Counted from the first letter of the stretch, positions 1 to 6,254 are shown. The stretch is 7,158 bases of DNA from Actinoplanes liguriensis (GCA_000715855.1 KL571278.1:36327-43484); one strand, 5' to 3'. Numbers and translations: made by a program. The notes: a model not told the origin generated them from the letters alone.

Positions 1-2
1 AG

Positions 3-21
3 AGATGTGTATAAGAGACAG
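3..21 (+). other. Tn5/Nextera mosaic-end adaptor remnant (sequencing artefact)
   Basis: These 19 bases, AGATGTGTATAAGAGACAG, are identical to the hyperactive Tn5 mosaic end used in tagmentation libraries. They sit at the extreme left edge of the window. The adjoining minus-strand glycosyltransferase frame is open right up to base 22 and then runs into this sequence. The two bases before it (AG) do not match the usual bases preceding the mosaic end in either Nextera read adaptor, but they would match the end of a preceding mosaic-end copy; two bases are too few to decide. I read this as untrimmed adaptor at a contig end and not as a genomic transposon end. Confidence 0.95.
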
Positions 22-626
22 CCCGCGACCTTCTCGGCCAGCGCGTGCGCGGGGAGGGTGACCGGCACGTCCTCGAACAGGCGGCCGACCGGGAACTCCA
101 GCTGGTGCCGGTCGTAGAACTCGCGGCGGTAGAGCTTGTTCCACACCGTGCGGTCGCGCAGCAGGACGTGGTTGCGGGAGACGTGCGCGGCCAGGTCGGT
201 GCGCTTGAGCGCGTTCGGGTGCAGCTCACCCTGGTACGGCCCGCGCGAGTTGAGCCGCAGCACCCCGCCCGCGGCGAAGTCGGCGCCGCCGTCCAGCGCG
301 CGGACCAGCAGCTCGTACGCGTGGGCGACGAGCACGTCGTCGCTGTCCACGAACGCCAGGAACTCGCCGTCAGCGGCCGGCACGCCGTTGTTACGGGCCG
401 CGCTGAGACCCGCGTTGGTCTGGGTGATCACCTGGAAGCGGGGGTCGGCGGCGGCGTACTCCGCGGCGATCTCGGCGCACCCGTCGGTCGAGCCGTCGTC
501 GACCAGCACGACCTGGATGTCGGGGTACGTCTGCGCGCGCAGCGAGTCCAGGCAGTCCCGCAGGAACGGCGCGACGTTGTAGATCGGGACGACGACACTG
601 ACCCGGCCGGGAACGAGCTCAGACAA
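22..626 (-). CDS. GT2 family (GT-A fold) glycosyltransferase, truncated at the C-terminus by the contig end
   Basis: About 201 codons are visible. The product should transfer a sugar from a nucleotide donor onto a lipid-linked or polymer acceptor at the inner face of the membrane. The N-terminus has the GT2 signature VSVVVPIYNV (residues 9-18). It is followed by the nucleotide-binding DDGSTDG (43-49), the metal-binding FVDSDD (92-97), WNKLYRREFY (162-171), and FEDV (184-187), which holds the usual ED catalytic-base pair. All hallmark residues are present, so the enzyme looks active. The chosen start is TTG at 626-624. It is preceded by GGGGGAG and overlaps the end of the upstream gene by 8 bases (619-626), which suggests translational coupling. 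No ATG or GTG lies nearby in frame just before the conserved N-terminus. Such proteins are often 300 residues or more, so the C-terminal part is missing because adaptor sequence begins at 21. The acceptor and sugar cannot be told from this fragment. Confidence 0.88.
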
Positions 627-2610
627 GGCGCTCCCCCAGGAAGACGCGCCGGACGACCCGTTCGGCGGCGTTCCCGTCCTCCAGCGAGCAGAACCGCTCG
701 CGGAACCGGGCGCGGAACTCGGCCGCCCCGGCGCTGGTCACCTGACCGCTCCGGAACGCGGCGATCAGCTCGTCGAAGGTGCTCGCGAACGTGCCCGGGT
801 GCTCGGCCCGCAGGTCGAAGGTGACCCCGCGGACCGCCTGGTAGACGTCCCAGTCCGGAGCGAAGATCACCAGCGGGCGGTCCAGCACGGCGTAGTCGAA
901 CATCACCGAGGAGAAGTCGGTGATCATCGTGTCCGAGGCGAGCATCAGCCGCTCGATCGACGGGTGCCGGGACACGTCGATCACCCGTGGGTGCCGGGGT
1001 GGGAAGCCCAGCGAGTCGTAGAAGTAGTGGCCGCGCAGCAGCACCCGGGTGTCCGGGCCGAGCGCCTCGGCGAGCGCGTCCACGTCCAGCACCGGGGTGA
1101 AGACCTGGTGCCACTCGCGGTGCGTCGGGGCGTAGAGGACGACCCGCTCGTCCGGGCCGATGCCGAACTCGGCGCGCGCCGCGGCGATCTCCTCCGGGGT
1201 GGCCCGGGCGAGACGGTCGTTGCGCGGGTAGCCGGTCTCCAGGGTCTCGCCCTTGATCGGGAACTGCCGGTCCCAGAGCAGCGTGGTGTGCCGGTTCGCG
1301 GTGACGCTGAAGTCCCACTTGGCGATGTTGCGGCGCATCCGCTCGGCGTTGAACTTCCCCAGCGAGGCGGGGAAGCGGGGCTGGTCGAGACCCATGGTCT
1401 TGAGCGGGGTGCCGTGGTGGGTCTGCACGTGGACGCTGCCGGGGCGTTTCACGACGTACCCAGGGAAGGTCGCGTTGTTGATCAGGTATTTGGCCCGGGC
1501 CAGGGCGCGGAAGTACGCCCGGGTGCCCGGCCGCACCGAAGGCACCCCCGGGGGCGCCTCGCCCTTGATCACCCAGACACCGCGGACACCGGGCGCGAGC
1601 TCGGCGGCCTTCTCGTAGATCGCGGCCGGGTTGCACGCGTAACCGCGGTACCAGTACGCCGCGTAGACGGCCAGGCTCTCGTCGATCGGCATCCGCAGCT
1701 GCCACCGGTAGTACGCCTTCAGCAGGCTCTTGCGCAGCTTCCCGCGCACCCGGCCGGCGACCTTGCGCAGCCGGGCGGCGCGACGCTCGCCACGCAGCCG
1801 GCGCGCGCTCACCCCGTGCGCCCCGAGCAGCCGGCTGATCCGGCCGAGCATCGCGCCACGGGCGGCGGCCGGGGTCCGGTCCAGGACGTCGAGCAGCTCG
1901 CCGCCGATCCGGCGGACGGTCTCCGGGGACGGTTTCGGGGCCAGGCTCAGGACGTGCTCGTACTGACCGACGACGTCGGGGTGGGCGCGACCGGGTGACC
2001 GCTGCACGTAGCAGACCGGCTCGACGACGGCCACGCTGCCGGTGGCGGCCAGGACCTCGTACGCGAAGGAGATGCTCTCCCCGAAGCCGGGCCGGAACCG
2101 GATCGCGTGCCCGGCCAGGAAATCCCGGCGGATCACCAGGCCGCCCAGCGGGGTCGGGGGCCCGGTCAGCGCCGCGGCGCCGCTCGGCACGGCGCCCGGC
2201 GCGGTCAGGCGGGTCACCTTCCGGTCCCAGCTCTCCCGGGCCACGCCGACGACCAGCACGTCCGGTTTCTCGGCGGCCAGGCGCTCGGTGATCGCCGCGA
2301 TCGCGTCCGGCACGATCCGGTCGCCACCCTCGACGAACCACACATAGTCACCGGTGGCCCGGTCCAGCCCGGCGTTGCGGGCCGCGCCCGGCCCGTCGGC
2401 GGAGGCGGTCGCGAGATGAATCGCGACCACGCGCGGGTCGTCGGCGGCCCTCGCGTCGATCAGCTCGCCGCTGTGGTCGGTGGCGGCGTCGTCGACCGCC
2501 ACCAGCTCGATCTCGGCGGAGTGCGGCTGTGTCAGGACGGAGTCCAGGCACTCGGTGAGGTAGCCCTGGACGTTCCGGACGGAAATGATCACGGTCAAAG
2601 AACTGGTCAT
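619..2610 (-). CDS. Bifunctional-type protein: degenerate GT2 domain fused to CDP-glycerol glycerophosphotransferase (TagB/TagF family)
   Basis: The protein is 663 residues from ATG 2610. Residues about 4-210 are a GT2 fold (LTVIISVRNV at 5-14, YLTECLDSV near 17-25). Residues about 315-655 match the CDP-glycerol glycerophosphotransferase family (Pfam Glyphos_transf). Seen there are HHGTPLKTMG (398-407), YAPTHREW (493-500), LRGHYFYD (525-532) and ITDFSSVMFDYAVLDRPLVIF (563-583). His399 and His528 probably correspond to the two catalytic histidines known in TagF. The family transfers glycerol phosphate from CDP-glycerol onto a lipid-linked teichoic acid at the cytoplasmic membrane face. The GT2 half is odd. 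The sugar-nucleotide motif reads DDAATD, the DxD site reads EGGD (94-97), and the ED catalytic pair reads ES (178-179), so it may be non-catalytic. Basic residues at about 265-305 link the two halves. The start is uncertain: ATG 2637 or GTG 2682 would add 9 or 24 residues, and none of the three has a clear Shine-Dalgarno. The next gene overlaps by 8 bases. Confidence 0.88.
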   Translation of the reverse strand: MTSSLTVIISVRNVQGYLTECLDSVLTQPHSAEIELVAVDDAATDHSGELIDARAADDPRVVAIHLATASADGPGAARNAGLDRATGDYVWFVEGGDRIVPDAIAAITERLAAEKPDVLVVGVARESWDRKVTRLTAPGAVPSGAAALTGPPTPLGGLVIRRDFLAGHAIRFRPGFGESISFAYEVLAATGSVAVVEPVCYVQRSPGRAHPDVVGQYEHVLSLAPKPSPETVRRIGGELLDVLDRTPAAARGAMLGRISRLLGAHGVSARRLRGERRAARLRKVAGRVRGKLRKSLLKAYYRWQLRMPIDESLAVYAAYWYRGYACNPAAIYEKAAELAPGVRGVWVIKGEAPPGVPSVRPGTRAYFRALARAKYLINNATFPGYVVKRPGSVHVQTHHGTPLKTMGLDQPRFPASLGKFNAERMRRNIAKWDFSVTANRHTTLLWDRQFPIKGETLETGYPRNDRLARATPEEIAAARAEFGIGPDERVVLYAPTHREWHQVFTPVLDVDALAEALGPDTRVLLRGHYFYDSLGFPPRHPRVIDVSRHPSIERLMLASDTMITDFSSVMFDYAVLDRPLVIFAPDWDVYQAVRGVTFDLRAEHPGTFASTFDELIAAFRSGQVTSAGAAEFRARFRERFCSLEDGNAAERVVRRVFLGERLV
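627..637 (-). promoter_or_regulatory. Ribosome binding site supporting the TTG start at 626
   Basis: Read on the minus strand, GGGGGAG (637-631) precedes the TTG codon by four bases (CGCC). The site lies inside the last codons of the upstream gene, as expected for coupled translation. Spacing is on the short side, so the start call rests on both this site and the GT2 N-terminal motif. Confidence 0.5.
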
Positions 2611-2745
2611 GTGTCGGGGGCCGGACCAATCGTTCATGTGAATCAAAGGAAGCGCACAGGCTAACACCGGGTGACCGGCCACTCATGACCACGATATGGC
2701 GGTCCGGTTACCTCTCGACAATCCGCGAGGGCGACACTTGCCTGC
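2611..2745. promoter_or_regulatory. Divergent intergenic region expected to hold promoters for both flanking genes
   Basis: This 135-bp gap separates the minus-strand glycerophosphotransferase gene from the plus-strand acetyltransferase gene and is less G+C-rich than the coding DNA around it. Since the two genes point away from each other, both need a promoter here or within the neighbouring frames. On the minus strand, TATCGT (2696-2691) resembles an actinobacterial -10, with a poor TTGTCG (2721-2716) 19 bases upstream. TAGCCT (2663-2658) is another -10-like hexamer without a convincing -35. No good -10/-35 pair was seen on the plus strand. Part of this gap (to 2682) could be coding if the longer start of the minus-strand gene is used. 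The promoter positions are guesses; only the arrangement is firm. Confidence 0.4.
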
Positions 2746-3267
2746 ATGAACTCCAATTCAGAGCCCTTCGTCCACCCGTCGGCGGACGTGGAGGACGGCG
2801 CCCGGATCGGGGCCGGCACCAAGGTGTGGCACATCGCTCACGTGCGTAACAGCGCGGTGGTCGGCGACGAATGCGTGATCGGCCGCAACGTCTACCTGGA
2901 CGCGAACACGGTGATCGGCAACCGGGTCAAGATCCAGAACAACGTCTCGGTCTACCAGGGCGTGACGATCGAGGACGAGGTCTTCGTGGGCCCGTGCGTG
3001 GTCTTCACCAACGACCTGCGGCCCCGCGCGCAGAACCCGGACTGGACGATCACCCCGACCCTGATCAAGCGGGGCGCGTCGATCGGCGCGAACGCGACGC
3101 TGGTCTGCGGCATCACGGTCGGTGAGGGCGCGATGATCGCGGCCGGCTCGGTGGTGACCAAGGACGTCGAGCCCTACCAGCTGGTGCGCGGCAACCCGGC
3201 GCGGCCGGCGGCCTGGGTGGACGAGAAGGGCGAGATCGTCAGCCGCGACCCGTCCACGCGTCCCTAG
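2746..3267 (+). CDS. wbpD: WbpD-type N-acetyltransferase with left-handed beta-helix (hexapeptide repeats)
   Basis: This 173-residue protein is typical in length and sequence for the WbpD/WlbB family. That family transfers acetyl from acetyl-CoA to the 3-amino group of UDP-2-acetamido-3-amino-2,3-dideoxy-glucuronic acid in the cytoplasm. It opens with FVHPSADVEDGARIGAG (8-24). Hexapeptide repeats follow through most of the chain: IGAGTKVWHIAHV (21-33), VIGNRVKIQNNVSVYQGV (57-73 region), VFVGPCVVFTND (79-90), IGANATLVCGITVG (113-126). It closes with the LVRGNPAR turn (146-153). The KIQNNVSVY and FTNDLRPRA stretches are what separate this family from generic hexapeptide acetyltransferases. The gene is monocistronic here, divergent from the glycerophosphotransferase gene and convergent with the dehydrogenase gene. 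ATG 2746 is chosen because the conserved N-terminus follows at once; GAGGG at 2727-2731 is rather far to be its ribosome binding site. Related enzymes acting on other 3- or 4-amino sugars cannot be excluded. Confidence 0.85.
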   Translation: MNSNSEPFVHPSADVEDGARIGAGTKVWHIAHVRNSAVVGDECVIGRNVYLDANTVIGNRVKIQNNVSVYQGVTIEDEVFVGPCVVFTNDLRPRAQNPDWTITPTLIKRGASIGANATLVCGITVGEGAMIAAGSVVTKDVEPYQLVRGNPARPAAWVDEKGEIVSRDPSTRP

Positions 3268-3275
3268 CGATCACG

Positions 3276-3306
3276 AAAAGGCCCCTGGCGTTCCCCGCCA
3301 GGGGCC
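3276..3306 (-). terminator. Strong hairpin terminator between convergent genes, probably acting in both directions
   Basis: A perfect 11-bp inverted repeat, GGCCCCTGGCG (3280-3290) and CGCCAGGGGCC (3296-3306), flanks a five-base loop. Read on the minus strand, the stem is followed at once by TTTTCGTG (complement of 3279-3272), a short U-tract. The hairpin therefore fits an intrinsic terminator for the dehydrogenase operon, whose stop codon ends 30 bp away at 3336. Read on the plus strand it begins 13 bases after the acetyltransferase stop codon but lacks a U-tract. It may still stop transcription there, as U-poor hairpins often do in actinomycetes. Confidence 0.9.
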
Positions 3307-3335
3307 CATTCAAGAAACGACTATTCGGTACGGCG

Positions 3336-4619
3336 TCAGCCGCCGATCACCACACGGCGGATCGAACCCAGCCGCTCCGGGTCGGTCACGCGGCGACCGT
3401 CCACGACGACCTCCACACCCGGCAGGTCGGCCGGCGTGAGCGCGCGGTACTCCGCGTGGTCGGCCTGCACGATCGCGGAGTCCACGACCTGGCCCTCCCA
3501 CGCGGGCAGACCGTGCGCGACCAGCTCCTCGTTCGTGTACATCGGGTCCGAGACGTACGCGGTCGCGCCGCGCGCCTGCAGCTCCTCGACGGTCGGGAAG
3601 ACGCCGGAGAACGCGGTCTCCTTGACGCCACCCCGGTACGCCGCGCCGAGCACCAGCACGCTGCGGCCCTTCAGGTCACCGACGGCGGCGGCGAGCAGGT
3701 CCACCGCGTACGACGGCATGCCGGCGTTCGCCTCGCGGGCGGCCCGGACCACCGTGGCGGTCGGGTCGTTCCACAGGTAGAGCCGCGGATAGACCGGGAT
3801 GCAGTGGCCGCCGACCGCGATGCCGGGACGGTGGATGTGGCTGTACGGCTGGGTGTTGCAGGCGTCGATGACCAGGTTCACGTCGATGCCCAGGGTGTCG
3901 GCGAACCGGGCGAACTGGTTCGCCAGGCCGATGTTGACGTCCCGGTACGTGGTCTCGGCCAGCTTCGCCAGCTCGGCAGCCTCGGCGTTGCCCAGATCCC
4001 AGACGCCGTTGCCCTGCGCCAGGTCGGGACGCTCGTCGAAGTCCAGCACGGCCTCGTAGAACGCGATGCCGCGCTCGGCGGACGCCTCGTTCACGCCGCC
4101 GACCAGCTTCGGGTACTTGCGGAGGTCGGCGAAGACCCGGCCGGTAAGCACCCGCTCCGGGCTGAAGACCAGGTGGAAGTCCTCCCCGGCGACCAGGCCG
4201 GAGCCCTCCTGCAGCAGCGGCGCCCAGCGGTTGCGGGTGGTGCCGACCGGCAGCGTGGTCTCGTAGCTGACCAGCGTGCCCGGGCGCAGGCCACGGGCGA
4301 TGTCCTTGGTGGCCGACTCCATCCAGCCGAAGTCGGGCTTGCCGTCCGCGTCCACGAACAGCGGGACGACCACGACGACCGCCTCCGACTCGGCGACCGC
4401 GGCCGCGGTGTCGGTGGTGGCGGTGAGGAGACCGGCGCTGACCGCCTCCTTCAGCTTCACGTCGAGGTCGGCCTCGCCCGGGAACGGGACCTCGCCGGCG
4501 TTCACCTTGCGCACGGTCGGCTCGGACACGTCCGCGCCGATCACGGTGTGCCCCTTAGAGGCGAACTGGACGGCGAGCGGCAGCCCGATCTTGCCCAGGG
4601 CTACGACACAGATCTTCAT
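3336..4619 (-). CDS. Nucleotide-sugar 6-dehydrogenase, UDP-N-acetylhexosamine type (WbpA/WecC-like)
   Basis: This 427-residue cytoplasmic enzyme should oxidise C6 of a UDP-HexNAc to the uronic acid, using two NAD+. The three domains of the family are all present. The first is an N-terminal Rossmann fold (ICVVALGKIGLPLAVQFA, 3-20). The middle helical domain carries LAKLAETTYRDVNIGLANQFA (218-238) with the expected catalytic Lys219. The C-terminal UDP-binding domain contains SVLVLGAAYRGGVKETAFS (320-338). The catalytic cysteine is Cys273 in GIAVGGHCIPVYP, and FSPERV (152-157) is also intact. The TTYRDVNI and HCIPV patterns favour the UDP-GlcNAc/UDP-ManNAc dehydrogenase group over UDP-glucose dehydrogenase; the exact epimer is unresolved. 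Two variants stand out: the dinucleotide loop reads ALGKIG where GLGYVG is usual, and VYP replaces the common VDP after the cysteine. It starts 49 bp after the TarS-like gene, is the last gene of the operon, and ends at a strong hairpin. Confidence 0.9.
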   Translation of the reverse strand: MKICVVALGKIGLPLAVQFASKGHTVIGADVSEPTVRKVNAGEVPFPGEADLDVKLKEAVSAGLLTATTDTAAAVAESEAVVVVVPLFVDADGKPDFGWMESATKDIARGLRPGTLVSYETTLPVGTTRNRWAPLLQEGSGLVAGEDFHLVFSPERVLTGRVFADLRKYPKLVGGVNEASAERGIAFYEAVLDFDERPDLAQGNGVWDLGNAEAAELAKLAETTYRDVNIGLANQFARFADTLGIDVNLVIDACNTQPYSHIHRPGIAVGGHCIPVYPRLYLWNDPTATVVRAAREANAGMPSYAVDLLAAAVGDLKGRSVLVLGAAYRGGVKETAFSGVFPTVEELQARGATAYVSDPMYTNEELVAHGLPAWEGQVVDSAIVQADHAEYRALTPADLPGVEVVVDGRRVTDPERLGSIRRVVIGG

Positions 4620-4628
4620 GCGGAAGTC

Positions 4629-4637
4629 TTCCTCCTT
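4629..4637 (-). promoter_or_regulatory. Strong Shine-Dalgarno for the dehydrogenase gene
   Basis: The minus strand reads AAGGAGGAA (4637-4629), an almost perfect anti-16S match. Eleven bases separate AAGGAGG from ATG 4619, a little longer than optimal. This is the best ribosome binding site in the window and settles the start. It suggests this gene is translated independently of the gene before it, although both are probably on one transcript. Confidence 0.8.
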
Positions 4638-4668
4638 GGCGGGGCCGGGGCCGTGTGCCGGAAGCGGG

Positions 4669-6216
4669 CTAACGCCGTTTCAGCCTCCGGACCAGACCCA
4701 CGAGACGTCTCGCCCCGAGCGTATTGACCGACACAGTGAGCCTCGACCGGCCGACCGGCTTGACGGTGACCGTGTCAAAGAGTAGGCCACGCCGGTAACG
4801 CACCGAACCCGTGCCCGGCACTTCGGCGACCGCCACGTCCGAGCCGAGGAGCTTGGCGGACACTCCGTGTTCGAGCCGCACACGCTTGGTTCGCACCCCG
4901 ACGCCTTGGGCGAGGTCGGCGACCCGGAAGACCGCGCGCACCGTGGTGCCGAACGGCGCCGGCTCGGTCTCCACCCGGACCGCCCGGGCCGGGCCGGCGG
5001 TCACCCGGACACCCTCGGGCAGGGTGGCCAGCGCGCTGGTCCACTCCAGGTGCAGCGCCGGCTCGCCGGGTGTCTCCTCCACCCAGGCGGCGACGCCGGG
5101 CCGGGTCTGCTGCCGGACCGCGCCGGAGCGCTCGGTCACCTCGAACCACTCGTCCGGGAAGCTCTTCGCCGGATCCCGGAAACCGGGCAGCGCCGCGAAG
5201 AGCCGGTCGCCCTCCAGGACCAGCGGGGCCAGGCCGTGCTCCTCGATGTGCTCGGCGACCGCGGACAGGTCGTCGAGCGTGCCGTGCTGGGCGATCGAGA
5301 TCGGGATCCGGTGGCGGGTGGCCAGCTCGGCGCGCATCGGCTCGGTCAGATGCGCCTCGGCGAGCTTGCGCACGCCCTCCTGCACCTGGCGGCGGCCCTC
5401 CGTGTCGGCGGCGACGAACCGGGCGGCGACCAGCTTGCCGACCTCCCAGCTGAAGTTGCGGTGCAGCACCCGGAAGCGGGCCTCGGGGTCGGCCACCACG
5501 TCGGCGACGGTGTCCATCACCACGGTGGTGTCGTGCACGAACCGGGTCACCGGGGTGCCGTAGGTGATGTTGCTGGAGTCCTCACGCCGCACCGCGTAGT
5601 AGAACTCATAGTCGGCGCGGACCGCGATCCGCCGGGCCGCGACGACGGCTCGCAGCGTGAACGGCTGGTCGCTGAGCGAGCGCAGCTCCTCCGGGAACCG
5701 GATGCCGTGCTCCTCGATCAGCGACCGGCGGAACAGCTTGGTGTTGGAGAGCGCCCACGGCAGGGCCGAGTCGGTCAGGGTGATCGAATCCCGGTTGCCC
5801 GGCTTGTAGACGTCCTGGTTGACGACCCGCCCGCCGGCGCCGACCAGCCGGCCCAGCACCACGTCGGCGTCCAGCTCGTCGGCCGTCCGCACCAGCCGCT
5901 CCAGCGCCTCGGCGCCCAGGTGGTCGTCGGCGCCGAGGAAGAACACGTAACGCCCGGTGGCGATCTCCAGGGCCCGGTTGCTCGGCGCCGCCGGACCGCC
6001 CGAATTCTCCTGGTGCAGCACCTTGATCGTGCCCGGGAACTCGCTCGCCCAGCGGTCCAGCTCGGCGCCACCCGTGTCGGTGGACCCGTCGTCGACCGCG
6101 ACGACCTCCAGCCGGTCCAGACCGATGGTCTGCTCGACCAGCGAGCCGAGGCACTCCGTGAGGTACGGCATGGTGTTGTACACGGCGACCACGACCGTCA
6201 CGTCGGGTGCGTTCAA
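4669..6216 (-). CDS. TarS-like GT2 glycosyltransferase, probable teichoic acid/surface polymer glycosyltransferase
   Basis: The protein is 515 residues from TTG 6216. The catalytic domain (about 5-210) resembles staphylococcal TarS, which adds GlcNAc to poly(ribitol phosphate). Motifs are VTVVVAVYNTMPYL (6-19), VDDGSTD (41-47), NSGGPAAPSNRALEIATG (71-88), FFLGADD (92-98), SNTKLFRRSLIEEHGIRFPEEL (157-178) and SLSDQPFTLRA (180-190). Asp183 in the last one aligns with the catalytic base of TarS. The GGPxxPxN block and the TK..R..L....I.FPEEL block are especially TarS-like. A helical stretch follows (about 225-330), then a beta-rich C-terminal part (about 355-500) that could match the Ig-like oligomerisation region of TarS. 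The first Asp of the DxD site is Gly95. The sugar and the acceptor are unknown. The TTG start is chosen because a good ribosome binding site precedes it and the GT2 motif follows; upstream codons in this frame do not look like a real N-terminus. No membrane segment is evident, so the enzyme probably works at the inner membrane face. Confidence 0.85.
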   Translation of the reverse strand: MNAPDVTVVVAVYNTMPYLTECLGSLVEQTIGLDRLEVVAVDDGSTDTGGAELDRWASEFPGTIKVLHQENSGGPAAPSNRALEIATGRYVFFLGADDHLGAEALERLVRTADELDADVVLGRLVGAGGRVVNQDVYKPGNRDSITLTDSALPWALSNTKLFRRSLIEEHGIRFPEELRSLSDQPFTLRAVVAARRIAVRADYEFYYAVRREDSSNITYGTPVTRFVHDTTVVMDTVADVVADPEARFRVLHRNFSWEVGKLVAARFVAADTEGRRQVQEGVRKLAEAHLTEPMRAELATRHRIPISIAQHGTLDDLSAVAEHIEEHGLAPLVLEGDRLFAALPGFRDPAKSFPDEWFEVTERSGAVRQQTRPGVAAWVEETPGEPALHLEWTSALATLPEGVRVTAGPARAVRVETEPAPFGTTVRAVFRVADLAQGVGVRTKRVRLEHGVSAKLLGSDVAVAEVPGTGSVRYRRGLLFDTVTVKPVGRSRLTVSVNTLGARRLVGLVRRLKRR

Positions 6217-6228
6217 CGGAGTCTCTCC
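6217..6228 (-). promoter_or_regulatory. Ribosome binding site supporting the TTG start at 6216
   Basis: On the minus strand GGAGAG (6228-6223) lies six bases before TTG. There is no in-frame ATG or GTG between this site and the conserved VTVVVAVYN motif. The pairing of a well-spaced site with TTG makes this start more convincing than the far-upstream in-frame alternatives, which would overlap the preceding gene. Confidence 0.7.
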
Positions 6229-6254
6229 ATCGTCATCAGGGAAATAGCGGGTGC

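Noticed and set aside
3..21. Genuine Tn5/IS50 insertion end
   Set aside because: The sequence is the engineered mosaic end, lies at the very edge of the window, and has no transposase or target duplication; adaptor carry-over explains it fully.
799..1998. Long plus-strand open frame of 399 codons opposite the glycerophosphotransferase fusion
   Set aside because: It is antisense to a gene with clear conserved motifs, its translation is V/R/G/A/H/Q-rich with no recognisable motif, and such shadow frames are expected in high-GC DNA.
428..2341. Minus-strand open frame of 637 codons in another frame of the fusion gene, running into the left GT2 gene
   Set aside because: Arg/Pro/Gly-rich low-complexity translation typical of an out-of-frame reading; the frame with GT2 and TagF motifs is the real one.
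4621..4634. Small inverted repeat (GGAAG-T-CTTCC) between the ribosome binding site and start of the dehydrogenase gene
   Set aside because: A five-base arm with a one-base centre cannot form a meaningful hairpin and is easily expected by chance; there is no sign of a riboswitch or operator around it.
3456..4727. Long plus-strand open frame of 423 codons opposite the dehydrogenase gene
   Set aside because: It covers the dehydrogenase gene in antisense and runs across its ribosome binding site into the next gene. The composition is that of a shadow frame and no domain is seen.
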